DNA of 64,000 nt. Source: Schistosoma mansoni. Its lineage: Eukaryota; Platyhelminthes; Trematoda; Strigeidida; Schistosomatidae. The notes below the pieces were generated by a model that worked only from the letters and a program-made list of their open reading frames with translations, was not told the origin of the DNA and did not search any database. The stretch covers positions 26,169,951 through 26,233,950 of the forward strand of contig NC_031502.1 in the NCBI RefSeq assembly GCF_000237925.1, read 5' to 3'. Position numbers and translations under genes: made by a program. Positions 1 to 12,464 of the stretch are shown here, in pieces. How positions within the stretch are numbered: position 1 is the stretch's first letter; every line of letters starts with the position of its first letter.

Positions 1-1038
1 TAGAGGAAACAAATAACTTATTGCTGGTAACTTCGAAACATCGCTTAGACCCCAATAAGAGATTCCGCATATTTCACAAGATCCAGTATAAGCATAGAAT
101 TTCTCACTAAAGGCCGCTGGCATGAGTTTATTTTGTTCTTTTGACACCTGCACTAAACATTCAAGTAGATGATGGTTCGGAATGACACTAGAACCTAGCC
201 TTTTCCGGCTCATGTACGCTTACAACCTGCCGTACAAAAGTAATTTTTGTCTGGCCTTAAAAACAGATATGCTGTGTACTTGCCTGAAAGAAATAAACCT
301 TGCAAACAGTCGTAGAACAAGTGGCCTTCAAACTTCGAGGAATTAGCTAATGTGAGGATTATTAACACAACCCCAGGATGTGGCCGATTTCGCTGTTCTC
401 AAACTCCAGTTCGGTATCATGTCTGCTGACTAAAAGCTGTCGTTCAAGTTTATTCATCTACGGTCGTCACAAAAGTATTGCTTCTTTATGATATTAGTGA
501 TGAAGGTTAATCTGGGACTTTATAGACTATCTGGTACCTCAGTCATTCTAGCCGATTTCGTCAAAACTTGTGTCTGCTTCATTTAAGGTTAGCCGCAATT
601 AGGGCCGAATTTCGGAAGCTAGTGTTAACACAACATCCAGATCTTGGCTAGATGAGCGTAAGAACCAGTTGGTGACTTTGGGGTTACTTATTTTGTCAAC
701 TACCTATCTTGGAAACCCACTGTAGACTCACCTTCCTCTGGGATAATCGTTATGCATACGGCAGTTTACGTACATTTAAATAGTTAATGCTTTTCCTACT
801 ATCACTGCTCGCAACCATCAAGGTTTGCATTACAGCCGACTTTATCTGTGGTTCTTGGGGTCAGCTGCAAAGTCGCATCCACTCGTTAGTTCAGATAGAG
901 CTTAGTATAGTACATGAACCACTGGTAACAGACTGGATGTTAATAGATATGCGTTTATATGTGGTGGACTAAATAAAACAGGAGTCAAAATTTTCCGGGT
1001 TTACACATTATGTAGATAGAAGATACTCTAATCGTTTG
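1..1038. other. Gene-free stretch, nothing recognised
   Basis: No open frame here resembles a known protein, and no RNA gene or repeat boundary was recognised. Two short blocks near 363 and 624 (both starting ttaacacaac) look distantly alike but are too short to call a repeat. Confidence 0.5.
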
Positions 1039-1553
1039 TTTCTTGGCCACTAATTGCTCTGGTACAGCCGAGAGTGGGGAGAGTTCCCTCTCAAATGGTC
1101 ATGCGTATACAGTAACTGTTAGGGAAGTGCTACCCACTTCCTCGCGGCGGGGGTGTTATTTACGAAATTGAGAAGACGAAAATCGAATATCCGGCGCTTT
1201 AACGAAGCTGCCGGATACGGAGGATCCACCTAGGGGAGTTGGAAAACCTTAATTCCAAACTAATGGTGCACATGGGCTCCAGGATCCTGAAGGAACAAAT
1301 GGTGTATTGACCAATCGCTGGTCACCGGCTGCCATGGGACTGCATTTCCTTACGTTGCTCCATTGCCTTGTGGATCAGACCTGTAGGTCGAAGGCTCCGG
1401 GTGTGGCCACCTAGGGGAACGACCTGCTTCGGTCTGGGAACCCGTGCAGTATCACAGCACACACACAAATCAAGTGACTTGTGTGGCGCATATCTATTTG
1501 GTGCCCCCTTTGTATTAGTATTTATGTGTTCAAATAAATAAATCATTTCTTGG
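1039..1553 (+). mobile_element. About 0.5-kb retroposon (SINE-like), full-length copy
   Basis: A roughly 500-bp block begins with a segment containing acagccgagagtggggag and ends in an A-rich caaataaataaat tail. It matches blocks at 40320-40815, 59405-59821 and, less well, 47660-47905. The copy is flanked by the direct repeat TTTCTTGG at 1039-1046 and 1546-1553, which looks like a target-site duplication. Together with the A-rich tail this indicates retroposition on the plus strand. No frame codes for a recognisable protein. The 5' end holds tagccgagagtgg in the 40-kb copy, which resembles a Pol III A box, but I see no clear B box. The family may be a SINE or a non-autonomous LINE derivative. 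Confidence 0.75.
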
Positions 1554-2361
1554 GACCCTCGAGGCGCATCCACTTGCCTCAAACCAATAGCCGGCCAGAG
1601 ACTACGCTCGTAGACAAGGAAATGACAGTATTAATTAGCTGCTACAATCGATAATATCGGTCTATACTTGACCATTGTTGATTTATGCCAGAATTCCTAA
1701 ACTGTTTACCTCAGTGTTTTAAACTGTTCTTGATAAAAGGGATTACTGTCAGGAGAAATTTCAACAAGCCATCGCAATTACTTATTCACCAGACACAAAA
1801 AAAATTTCCTTCAGTTTCCCGAATTGAGTAATGCTTATCTGAGAGTTTGAAAACTGTAAATAGAAATTGAAGTCATCTGCGTTCTAATCGGTATATATAT
1901 AAGGAGAATAAACAGACATAAACTGGTGTTCTTTATTTCCTTCATGTTCGTACTGAGCGGATTATTAAGGAAGTGAGGTTAACAGACAAATGAGACGCAG
2001 TGGATTTGGTATCCGTCCCTAAAATTTGTGAAATACCTAAACTCACAAGTTTAAACGATCAACGTTCTCTAACCCAGAGTTTTTAGTACGATAAAATAAC
2101 ATCGTCTGAAATAGTAGGGTGAAGAAAACACCTTGCTATCGTTGGATGTAAGGAAAACAAATAATAACTGTGTTCAGATCATTTTGCTGCGGCCCAACTA
2201 TTCGTCACTTAGCTTATTGGTCTTGTTAATTTAAGCTTAATTGAAGTGGATCCCGAGTACCCTTTTGAGAACATATCCTATTCTTTACAATTTAATCTCT
2301 AGCTCAAAATTCTAGCAAACCTATTTTACGAAGATGAAACAATTGCAAAGTAGAACCACGT
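1554..2361. other. Intergenic, nothing recognised
   Basis: AT-rich sequence without a convincing coding frame or RNA gene. Confidence 0.45.
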
Positions 2362-2362
2362 T

Positions 2363-2451
<89 letters not shown>
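2362..2451. repeat. (TA)n microsatellite
   Basis: About 90 bp of almost pure TA dinucleotides with two single-base interruptions (tatacatata). The small frames that cross it, reading runs of Tyr-Ile, are artefacts of the repeat. Confidence 0.97.
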
Positions 2452-2453
<2 letters not shown>

Positions 2454-3173
2454 GCATCGGTCGCTAAACAAATACAAGAATAAACACTGGAGTTTTAATT
2501 TGAATTTATATCGTTGTAGAAAAAAACTGTTTGTACATTTCATGTACATAGTCGCTAAATGCTTTAAAATAACTATTAGGAATAGGTTTCATAATAATAT
2601 GGCAAAAAAGCTCGTTAATTTGTGCTTATTAATATTTAAAGATACCATTAATATCTGATAGCCACACGAGTACGTCCGGAAAGTCCAGTTTACTTAGGTC
2701 TCTTAGACAGAAATTGCGAATTTTTATAACAAAGATTTGTAAGGTTAGAATAGAAGCCCATATATGGGGAAAATGAGATTTGGACCCTATATATTGCGCT
2801 TTTTTGTAGGCGATGAAAGCTGAATGATGACGCGGTTGATAAAATTTCATGATAAGAGGAATCAAGAACATTACTCGGATAAAGTAATCTACGTATACCG
2901 ATACTATAGTAAGAACATGACAACAATGTTCACACAAGAGATGAATTATTGAATAACTTTTGGTCGAAAAATACACAACAAAGTAAGAAACCAAAGAAAT
3001 CAACGACTTGGATATAATCCCAGAATAAAACCTCTGAGAAGTGAAGGATAAAATTTAAATTGGCTACATAATTAAATGAATATGCAAAACAGAAACATAA
3101 CAGTTATTGAAGTCTAAAATATCGCACCTGTGATTTGCAGTGAGCTTGTCCTAAGGAAAAGACGTAATTGACG

Positions 3174-3602
3174 TCACTCCAAAGCTGAGTACATAATGAC
3201 CTGCTTTAAAACTTTGGTTTGACTTGTCTCACGAATTTCTCCGGCCAGAAACATTTCATCAACAACGCTGTAAACTTTATAGAAGTTAAAGACGAGGTCC
3301 AATTCACAAACATTGTGGAACAGTTCATTTAAGACTTCTACGAAATTATGGATCGCCTCTAAATATGCGAGACTATTGTCCATTAGGTCAATACACATGC
3401 AAAAATACAAGCCAGCATAACGACGATAAACTATCTTAAAATTTCGAAATTCAACAAAGTTAGTATGCTTGGCATCTCGTACGGTGACCAAAGCATGGAC
3501 TTCTTCAATTAGTTTTTGTTTCTCCTCATCATCAAGATTCATATACCATTTAGCCAAGCGTGTTTTGCCGGCTCTATTTTGTATAAGAATAAATCTAATC
3601 AT
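3174..3602 (-). CDS. AP2S1: AP-2 complex subunit sigma (clathrin adaptor small chain)
   Basis: Encodes the small sigma subunit of the AP-2 clathrin adaptor, which works at the plasma membrane in endocytosis and helps bind dileucine cargo signals. The frame starts at [20 protein letters not shown], the usual family start, and gives 142 aa, the normal length for this subunit. Hallmark stretches are present: [72 protein letters not shown] and [16 protein letters not shown]. Arg15, which contacts dileucine signals in the mammalian protein, is kept. An in-frame ATG lies seven codons upstream, but the conserved start is preferred. The sequence before the ATG reads ttgttttcaag followed by gacactacta, a good splice acceptor, so a 5'-UTR intron or trans-splicing is possible. 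The coding part has no intron. It could be the native gene or an intact retrocopy; I saw no A-tail after the stop. Confidence 0.93.
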   Translation of the reverse strand: MIRFILIQNRAGKTRLAKWYMNLDDEEKQKLIEEVHALVTVRDAKHTNFVEFRNFKIVYRRYAGLYFCMCIDLMDNSLAYLEAIHNFVEVLNELFHNVCELDLVFNFYKVYSVVDEMFLAGEIRETSQTKVLKQVIMYSALE

Positions 3603-4079
3603 TAGTAGTGTCCTTGAAAACAAATGTGGCTCGTAAGCGTCTTTTAGACACCTTGAAACGATGTAAAATGGGTCAGATAGTTATAGACTTCATACAATGT
3701 TTGTAATTTTCCACAAATCCTTCTTGCGGTACTCCATTTTTAGTCGATCCTCACACTTGTCATTGTATTGTGTTTTTTTGTCATTTTTCCCCATCAAATC
3801 TGCTCACAACGTTCAGCTTTACTTACAGACGTGTGGAGCAAACATTTTTTTAATCCCAATGAAGTGAAAAATAGAAGATAGTGAAGTGTGGTTAGCATGA
3901 AAAGTTGTTCTTAAATGTTCGCACTCGTTTTAAACCCACCTTATACTTAAGATGCTCGAATCCCAACTCCAATCGGCATTGCAAGTTTCGTAGTTCGTGT
4001 GAAACATGGCCGATCTAGTAGGCCATGAGGCTTCCGTTGTTGATCGGTGACATTGTGATTGTGGCTTCACTTTAACATG

Positions 4080-7000
4080 GGTTTTGTCAGTGAAGAATGT
4101 TTCAGAGCAGCGACTGTTGTTCAAAGGATGGAATCACGAAGTTTGTCCGAATTTCACACCTGCGGCTTTCGAACAATTTAGCAAATATAGTTGCGTGAGA
4201 TTTTATCAGCGATTCTACTCGGCCGCAAACAGCTTTCTGTTCGAAACCATTGCAATGGTGACTTCTACTGAAAGGAGTGTCAGCAAACATAATCGAGACA
4301 CATCAAATAGTACTCTCTCGGTCAATACACAAACTGATGAAAAGTGACCTCAAATAGGCTCGGAGTCGATTGACTTACATAGGCTAGTGGAGGAAGGACA
4401 GACTATAAAAAGGTCGGATAGAAATAAAGACTCATTTGAAGAATTTTTTCCGTCCTCCACCTTCTAAATGGCAGCTAGCAGGAAACGCCCAGAAGACCTG
4501 ATCGTAAGGCTAGGTCTGTTTCTGGTAAGAAAGACAGCCACCTGACTACCAATGTGATCGACACTCATCTATGACTTCACAGTGTGTGCGACTCCACTGT
4601 AATCGCTACTTCAATTAAAGTTGATGAATAGGTACAGATAAAAAATAGGAAGCGATAAAATGTTTCTAAACAAAAGCCAGTTCCCCAAACATTAGCTAAT
4701 AGGCAGGACATGATATCACTATCGAAAGCCATGAAGTCAAATCCGTTCCTAGTTTAATTACTTGAGATCTGGAGTAAGCGAGAAATAATGAACTTGCCAA
4801 AAGGCATTGACACGGTTTGGACCAGCTGAATCCACCGTCAGAAACGCACTACCAGAAGAGGTTTCGGGAGTACGAAGGTAGTTGGACTCGGTAAGTGGGT
4901 TGGAGGCGAGATCTTCAAGTCAGTACTCAGAAGTTATGGGAAAAGAGATGTCATGCTGAACAACGTATACAAAACTCAAAATCTGAATATTTGTATTCGA
5001 CTGGACTGGCCGCTTGAAGATCAAACCAAGTGGAAGAATGTCCTTACAGAATTAAAATCTCAAAAGCCAAGTCTGAAAGCAAACCTTGAGGTTCAGGATG
5101 TTCTTCTGGTTAGGTCTTTGGAGCCAAAGGTTTCGAGACCTATATGGGTGGAACGCGTGATTCTCGAAATACATTAATTGTGTACTACACGAATGCTCAT
5201 AGTATTAGAACTAAAACGTCCGAATCAAGTTTGATGGTAGATGGTTACATCCCGAAATAATTGTTGTCACAGAAACGTGCCTCACCGTACCTACCGACTG
5301 TGGTTTCACCATTGTAGGTTACACCTGTTTTGGAGTGACAGAGTTATAAGTCACGAGGGAGGAAGCATAATATTAAATGTTAGAGAACACTTTCGCGCAC
5401 AGTCGGTCTAGAGAAGGCTCATGATGGTGGTACTTTAGGGGTAGCTTGCTGTACAATTAAGTATAGAGACAACTTAGTGACTATAGGCAGTATATACCAT
5501 AGTACACGTTCTCTTGCTAAAGACCCTATCTTAATTCACGTCTATTCTTGGAGTACGACCGAGTGTTGTCTCATCAATAGAAATTTCAACGCACTGTATA
5601 TCAACTGGATAGAGCTTACGGCTTCGGTGGAGGTTTCGATGTCAACTTTTTACCAACTATTATTCATTTTACATGTAGAACATCATATGATAAAACCGAC
5701 GTTTACTGACTTGGAACATAAACCATCATTGCTGGACCTTGTCTTTACGCACCACTGCAACAATGTCACAGATGCTCAGCACCTTCCTCCACTAGCGAAT
5801 AGCGATCACGTTTTACCTTACCTCAGGTTTCGGACACATTTTATATAGTATGTATCTGCCCCACCCCGTACCAATATCTTGCGAGCTAAAATTCCGGCAA
5901 TCAGAGACTGTGCTATATAAACAGACTGGTCGACCAATGCAGATGAGTTGATCGAAAACGAGTGGGATAAGTTTAAGGCTACATTTGAGTCCGTAACTTC
6001 ACTGTGCATCCCATGGTCAACACTCAAAGGCTGCTGAAGCGTAGGGAACACATCTAGGATTTATCATTGTTTACAGGCCACGAATGATGTAAGTGCGAAT
6101 ACTGGAAGATCCACGATATGTGTTAAACCACCATAGCTAGATGTCACACCACTTACGAAAGACAGTTGATATATGATAACCATACTTGCCCCAAACTACT
6201 GTTTGCGTGCATTAAACGGAGAACAAAGCGTAGTGATCGTATTCTCTCATTGCTTTTGCGTGGAACTTCAGATATACTAGCTGAATCAGATCTGGTCAAA
6301 GCTGAGACCTTATCAGAATATTTTAGCAATGTCCATTCTACAGATATTTTTAACAGAACTTGACATAACCACACCACTGAGATGCCAGCTATAGGACCTG
6401 TGCACATATATGATGTAACTGTCCTTCAATTCATTATTAACCCCAGCCCTAGTAGTTTACTGGGATCTGATGAGCTACGCTCACGACTTCTGACATCTCT
6501 GGCGGACATTATTTTAAAGCCAACCACGATGATATTCGACATGTCTCTTTTCCACCCTCAACACCATTGGGATTGGATAGATGCGATAGTTAATCCTATT
6601 TTTAATGGTGATCAGAGACAAATCGTATCCAACTACCAGCATATCAGTCTAACCAGCACAGTAGTTAAGTCACTTGAAGAGATAATTCGGATTAAATCAC
6701 TAAGTCATATTGAATCCTAAACTCTGTTAACTCTCGGACAATGCCGGTCTCGAAACAAGCATTCATGTCTGACCAAATTACTTACTGCGTGAGAGGACTA
6801 AACAGCAACCTTAGATAACTGTCTGTCCGTCGCTGTGACATTTATAGACTTTAGCAAAGTATTTGACAAGTTTCCTCACTTGGGTCTTATACAGTAGCTC
6901 TAGAGCTTCAGAATAACAAGTTATGTACAGGAATCGACAAGCAGCTTTCCATGTGGTCGAAGACTGAGAGTGAGAGTTAGTGGGACACTATCTGAATGGA

Positions 7001-7985
7001 AGCTGGCCAAAGGTGGCGTACACTAAGGCACCATCCTTAGGTCCCCTACTTTCCCTTCTCCACGCCAATGAATTACTTCGATTGAATAAGTCGTTGGCAT
7101 TATTGTTTGTGAATGACATCAAAATCCGGAGAACAGTAAGAAGCATAGCTGATCGTTTTGATTTTCGAGCTGATGTAGACAAATTAGTTAAATCGTCTCG
7201 ATGCTGAGGCTTAGAAATTATTCTAGAAGAAGTGTGCTCATGCACATCGAACATGGTAATAGTTACCAGTATACTGTTAACGGTACATCTTCAGTGAGTG
7301 TAAGAGCATAAGGACTTCGGGTAATATTAAGTAACGATTTGAAAACAACCACTCCACAGCTCCCGAAGGTTTTAGTGAATCATGGTTACTTCGTTGAGCA
7401 TTTAGATGTTTTGACGAGACGTGTAATAACTTAAATTGACTAGTTAAGATTTGACTTCAGACAACCAAGTTTATGTCAAAACAATCGAGTTCTAGTGTTC
7501 ATTCACTTCCTTATTTTCTATAGACATCATATTTCTATTATCTTATATTAAATACTGAAAAGCTTTTTGTGTTTGAACAGGTAACCTCCCGACCATTTTT
7601 ACTGTCCTGTGAGCTAAATAAAGATCTATTCACTAAGAGTCTGGTTTCTCCTATCAATATAACTAGGGTTACCTACAGGCACTAAGGATGTTTCAAGTTT
7701 TGTCCACTACCTACGTAAGACTACACTAAAAGTGCTGTGCCCAAGCAGTTGGTCTATGTCTTATCAACGTTACTTATTCACTTGACCGTATTCAGACTGT
7801 GGAAACAAAACTGGCGAAGGGTATTTCCGAACTCTCTTACGATTGGCGCTTAAGGTGCCTGAACCTTTTTCTCTTATCGTATCGTGAAACGCGAAATGAC
7901 CGTATTTTGGCATTCCTTATCTTAATTGCGATTTGTGTATTAATATGTCACATCTTTTTAATATATATGCTCTGATTGGCAACCT
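4080..7985 (+). mobile_element. Old degraded CR1-clade LINE, plus strand
   Basis: This decayed relative of the CR1 element at 11.2-15.3 kb is collinear with it from the PHD-finger part of ORF1 to near the end of ORF2. Matching pieces include CPNFTPAAFEQFSKYSCV (PHD tail, about 4142), RLDWPLEDQTKWKNVLTELK (end of ORF1, about 5000), NFNALYINWIELTA followed by LDLVFTHHCNNVTDAQHLPP (endonuclease, 5583-5800), PTTMIFDMSLF and SNYQHISLTSTVVKSLEE (RT, 6520-6700), and degraded RT tail text to about 7985. Many stops and frameshifts scatter the reading frame, so no product is expected. The left boundary is uncertain and may lie a little upstream. Confidence 0.85.
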
Positions 7986-8199
7986 ATACTTTATACTATG
8001 GTCAACTAAAGTAGTGCATTGATGACGTACATACAGTCCATAATTTGTAATTGCCTGATAGGCTTATGATGTGGTACCTATAGAAATGGTGTTTTTCAAT
8101 AGTATGTGAAACACAGAACATCGTGTGAAGTACAATATTTGTCCAAAAGTAAGCTGAAATGAGCCTAGCGTCACAAAAGCAGGGAGGGTGGAGTTACTA

Positions 8200-10330
8200 A
8201 TTAGCGAGCATTGATGGTGAAGGCTCCTAAAACCCTGAAGCATTCGGCGACAGCAACCTTGAAGTTATCCTTAGTTTCGAGGTCATTACTCACTATGACT
8301 TCCTGGTAGAGTAGAACAGATGACTTCACTACAGGTGGTCGGTCATTTAAATGAAGTAGAAAAGTAAAGAGCCAAGCATTGTTTGTTGGGGAGTTCCACT
8401 TTTTACAGAATCCCATGTTGATAAAGTCCTATTCACCTGTACCCATTGTGCCCTATCACTCAAACAGCCACTTTTCCTATCTATGGTTTCATAATCAATC
8501 CCAAAACCTTCCAGTTCTAATTTAAGACCATGACAAAAGACCTTGTAGAAGCCTTTACCTGGATCTATGAAAATCACATCTGGAATATTTCTTTCTTTAT
8601 CTGAAGCCCAACCTTCTCTTGCAGTGAGCAGATTTTTCAGGCATGATAGTCCTTTCGTGCCTATAGGTAACCCTCGTGCTATTGATAGAAGAAACCAGAG
8701 AAGTAGTGAATAGGTCTTATTTTCGATCTTCGCGCAGTCACAGTGGAGCGTGGGATTATCTGTTCAGACAAACAAAGGCTCTCAGCATTCCATATAAGAT
8801 AGTAGGGAATATAACGCTTACAAAAGGTAAGGAAGTGAATGAATACTTGAACAATACTGTGTTAGCATATGCGTGTTTGTGTGGGGTCAACTCTTAACCA
8901 ACCAACCTGAGCTGTTACAGTCCTTTCCTAATACCGTGCTATTCTCTGAATGAAAGACCATTTCTGTCTATACACTTCGGAATGACGATCCTAAAATTCA
9001 TTTCCATTAGATAGACACCTATATGGATCAGACTAACGGGTTGGTAGTTACAAAGTCTCTACCCCTCGTTTTATAAACCGGGCTGACAATTGCGTTTTTC
9101 CAGTCTTTTGACAGTTTGGACTGTCACAAAGACATATGAAACAGCATTCTCAAAGGTTCAGCAATCTCATCCACCCAGGTTTTCAGAATACTAGGATGGA
9201 CATCCTCAGGAATACTGAACTTATCTGGTCTGAAATGTCAAACTAATAGTAAAACATATCTTTTCTCAGCGACCATAGGAACTATCGATAGATCGCCATT
9301 ATAACTGGTTGTTGGTCTTGCATTATCAATGGTAAAAATCGCTTTCGTTTCCGAGACCTTACTACTCGAAAACCCACAGAGCGGAGTTTTTCCCACCAGT
9401 TTATCGACTCATTTCTAGTTCAGCTTGTGCCATCTTGCTTTTTATCCGACCTTCTAGAGGTATTTCAGATCTTAATGGAATTTCTGCATATTCTTGACTT
9501 CGAGCTTTGTAGTACATAAGATAATGTGCAGTAAGAAATTCTAATGAGTATCTACATCAAGTTGAGGGTGATCTTCTGAGTCCATCTGCTGTAGATTGTC
9601 CTTTTAAAGCTGATATCTATAACCGCTTGAAACTCCAGCTCCTATTCTACATAGCATGTTTTAGCTCAGTCTTGCCAATAAAACTGGAAGATATGATAGC
9701 ATGATCACTTTCACACAGAAGAACCAGGGTTGAGAGGTTATCGGTTAGGAATTCTTCGTTTGTAAATACGCAGTGTAAGAGCGATGGTGTCTGACTGTCT
9801 GCCTAATGAGTTTTTTAACTGATATTTTCGAACAATCCCAGGTCTTCCGTGAGGTTGGAGAATCGAGCTACGACAGAGTTTTTGCATCCAACGGATGTGA
9901 GGTCCGCAAAACCCACTACAGGAAGATTGAAGTCATCTGTAGAATTATGGTAAACTTCGTCATTAGTACTGTTCTAATAATATACCCAATCCTAAATTTG
10001 TGGATTTGTCATGATATGACTACCTAATCTTTAAGATCTTACGTGGAAGTTACATCATTGTTTACACTGACTCATCCTCTCGTAGTTACCACCAACATAT
10101 GATGGAGAATACATCTACACTGGGGATAGAACAATATACTTCATATGAATAGAAGAGGTAAGCTACACAAGAATGATCACGCCTGCAGGGCTGAACCATG
10201 CCATCCGATGAATTGAGTTTCGAATGAGTGTTGCCATGTTCACCATTACTGGCCTTCCCTCAGTATTATATGTCGAGAGTTTATTTTCCCAATTATCTCG
10301 TGTTCAGCTTTGAGAATTGTTGTTGCGACC
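8200..10330 (-). mobile_element. Old degraded CR1-like LINE, minus strand
   Basis: On the minus strand this stretch reads, in order, CR1-type endonuclease and reverse-transcriptase fragments. Near 9900 it reads DFNLPVVGFADLTSVGC, like the GDFN motif region. Around 9700-9780 it reads TPSLLHCVFTNEEFLTDNL followed by SDHAIISSSF (endonuclease C-terminus). Around 9080-9210 it reads EDVHPSILKTWVDEIAEPLR then KDWKNAIVSPVYK. At 8560-8640 it reads LKNLLTAREGW then VIFIDPGKGFYKV, and at 8201-8416 LHLNDRPPVVKSSVLLYQEV. It belongs to a different subfamily from the two plus-strand CR1 copies. The 5' limit near 10.3 kb is an estimate. The segment 8660-8905 does not align and may be a later insertion. Confidence 0.75.
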
Positions 10331-11177
10331 AATACCACTACAAGCTTTCCAAGTTTATTTTCGGGCCATTTCATTTCTGACTTCTGCTTTAACCGGGTCG
10401 ATATAATTTGATTATAAAAGTTTTATGTGTGAAGGCGTCGCCAGTCTCCGGATTCTTAAGGAATATTTGGTGGTGAGACCGACATCATCTGTTATAAAAG
10501 TTCGTAAATTGTGTGATTGTTCCTTGTTGGAATATTATATGTATATATTAACAAAAACTACTTTAAATGGCGATCATTCGATGGTTCTCGTGGTCGTTGA
10601 GAAGGGAAAATTTTACACTAGTACCTTGACATTTCAGACAAGTTAAGTTCAGTGTCGGGCCTATTCGATTCAACGGGGGAGAAAATTTACCAGGACTCTA
10701 GTGATCTTCGGTGCTTATTTGATTAAATATCAGTATTTATTTGTCACCTTAGTTGTTGACCCTTATTCTCCTTTCATTTCAAAATTGTTTTTAAACTTGT
10801 TTCCTGAGTACAGCTCAGTGAACATTGACTTCGAAAAGCTAAACCTCAACCGAGTGAACTTATATCGAGACTGCTACAGCTAAGTTCTGATCCAGCAGAT
10901 TAATCTAAAGACCACATATAATGGTAAAACTTGAGACAACAGATAACCAGTGACACAAGAATTTATAAAGTTTATTTTAAAGGACAGTGGTATTGTTTCA
11001 CGTTGAGCTTAATTCACTGTTTTGATCGTAAATTACGTATCAAAACTACCGTTTACACTTTAATTGAATTTATTTCAGTTAACGTGACATTGTATTTGTG
11101 TGTTTTGATCCTGCTTTTGTGTATTAACTGCATCAAAGCATTCTTGGTCGACTGAGGCTTGTTTATTTGATAAGGTT
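10331..11177 (+). other. Upstream region of the younger CR1, possibly its 5' UTR
   Basis: No recognisable coding sequence. It lies directly before ORF1 of the CR1 copy and may hold its 5' UTR, but I found no matching second copy or target-site duplication that would fix the element's start. Confidence 0.3.
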
Positions 11178-11222
11178 GTGATTTATCTTACATATCTACC
11201 TTGCCTATCATTTTATCCTAAG

Positions 11223-12464
11223 ATGGTCGGCTCTGTACACAAGTGTGGACAGCCATATTGCTTATTCCCCGTGGAAGAAGGGATGCAATGTGACGAATGT
11301 AAGAAGTGGTTTCATAAAATGTGCACCCGCTTAAGCCCTGCTGCCTATAAAAGGTGCTCGAAACCAAATTCTCATTGGCTCTGTATGTTTTGTTGCTCAA
11401 GCAAGACATTACTCATTCAGGAAGCCATCAGCCTTCTGGCGTTAGCCAAAAAGGTCGACGTAGGCCGTGCAGGCAACATGGATACTGATAATGAAGATTG
11501 TATCAGTGTCGTAAATGCTGCCATGGCAGGTACCAGACACCCAATTTCGCAACATGAAGCAAAAATTTGTACTCCGGTACAACCAATGAAAGCCATGCCA
11601 TTAAGTATTGAGGGACAAGTTGCTTTAGCAGCGACTGAGGACCCGGCTAGAACCACTATCGTCCAGAATAGTCCCAATCTGGATGCTGAGAATAGTGGTA
11701 AATGGCTTACGCGGAAACGCAAAAGAGACGGAAAAATACCCAAAGAAAGTGCGCGTATAGTCGATAAGTCATCGTTGGACTCACGTCCTGCGCATCAGGC
11801 AACTCCGCTCAAGTCCAAATGTAAGAAAATATTTAATACTGTTGTGGATGGAAATAGTCTAACTTCACCAAATGTTCTTGGGAGTAACTCGCTCGACCCA
11901 CATGACACTGTTATAAAGAAAGCTAACAGTAAGAAACCGGTAGCTAACCGGCAGGATCTGACATCACGGTCGAAGGCCGTGAACACGACTTTTAAGGAAG
12001 TTAAACAGGTCCCTAGTGTAATCATCTGGAACTTGGCAGAATCGAAAGACACCGATCCCGCTAAGAGACATGCCCACGACCTGCAGTTAGTGGGATCTCT
12101 CATCAGAAATATACTGCCCGATGAGGTCCCAGGGGTACATATCTCGAAAGTCATCAGACTTGGTAAGTATGTTGGAGGCGAAACCCAACAGAGAAGGATC
12201 CTTAAATTAGTACTCGGAAATTTTGAGGAAAGGGACGTATTACTAAATAACGCACGCAAAATTCGTGGCTCAAACATTCGTATTCGACCTGACTGGCCAC
12301 TTGAGGATCGGATCAAGTGGAAGAATTCCCTAACAGAGTTAAAAACTCGAAGGCTAAACGGTGAAGCGAACCTGACGATTAAAGGTTTTCGGGTAGTCAG
12401 GTCTTGGAAGCCAATGCTTCCGAGACCTGTGTGGGTAGAACGCATGTCTCCAAAAACACCTTAA
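11223..12464 (+). CDS. CR1 ORF1 protein with PHD zinc finger
   Basis: This frame is intact at 413 aa from the ATG at 11223. An upstream in-frame ATG at 11178 would add 15 residues; the later one is preferred because MVGSVHKCGQPYC leads straight into the finger. Zinc ligands follow the C4HC3 pattern: CGQPYC, then CDEC, then HKMC, and WLCMFC close to residue 58. The middle is low in structure and rich in Lys, Ser and Asn. The C-terminal third (VPSVIIWNLAESKD to VVRSWKPMLPRPVW) looks like the nucleic-acid-binding domain usual in CR1 ORF1 proteins and recurs in the old copy near 5 kb. CR1 ORF1 products are thought to bind element RNA. The last 61 bases overlap the start of ORF2 in another frame. 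Confidence 0.88.
   Translation: MVGSVHKCGQPYCLFPVEEGMQCDECKKWFHKMCTRLSPAAYKRCSKPNSHWLCMFCCSSKTLLIQEAISLLALAKKVDVGRAGNMDTDNEDCISVVNAAMAGTRHPISQHEAKICTPVQPMKAMPLSIEGQVALAATEDPARTTIVQNSPNLDAENSGKWLTRKRKRDGKIPKESARIVDKSSLDSRPAHQATPLKSKCKKIFNTVVDGNSLTSPNVLGSNSLDPHDTVIKKANSKKPVANRQDLTSRSKAVNTTFKEVKQVPSVIIWNLAESKDTDPAKRHAHDLQLVGSLIRNILPDEVPGVHISKVIRLGKYVGGETQQRRILKLVLGNFEERDVLLNNARKIRGSNIRIRPDWPLEDRIKWKNSLTELKTRRLNGEANLTIKGFRVVRSWKPMLPRPVWVERMSPKTP

Noticed and set aside
787-972. 61-aa open frame, plus strand
   Set aside because: No similarity, no gene context; length is within chance for this base composition.
2304-2549. 81-aa frame rich in Tyr-Ile repeats
   Set aside because: It only translates the TA microsatellite.
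3320-3620. AP-2 sigma copy as a dead processed pseudogene
   Set aside because: The frame is complete, of normal length and highly conserved, and no A-tail is seen, so a working gene or live retrogene is likelier.
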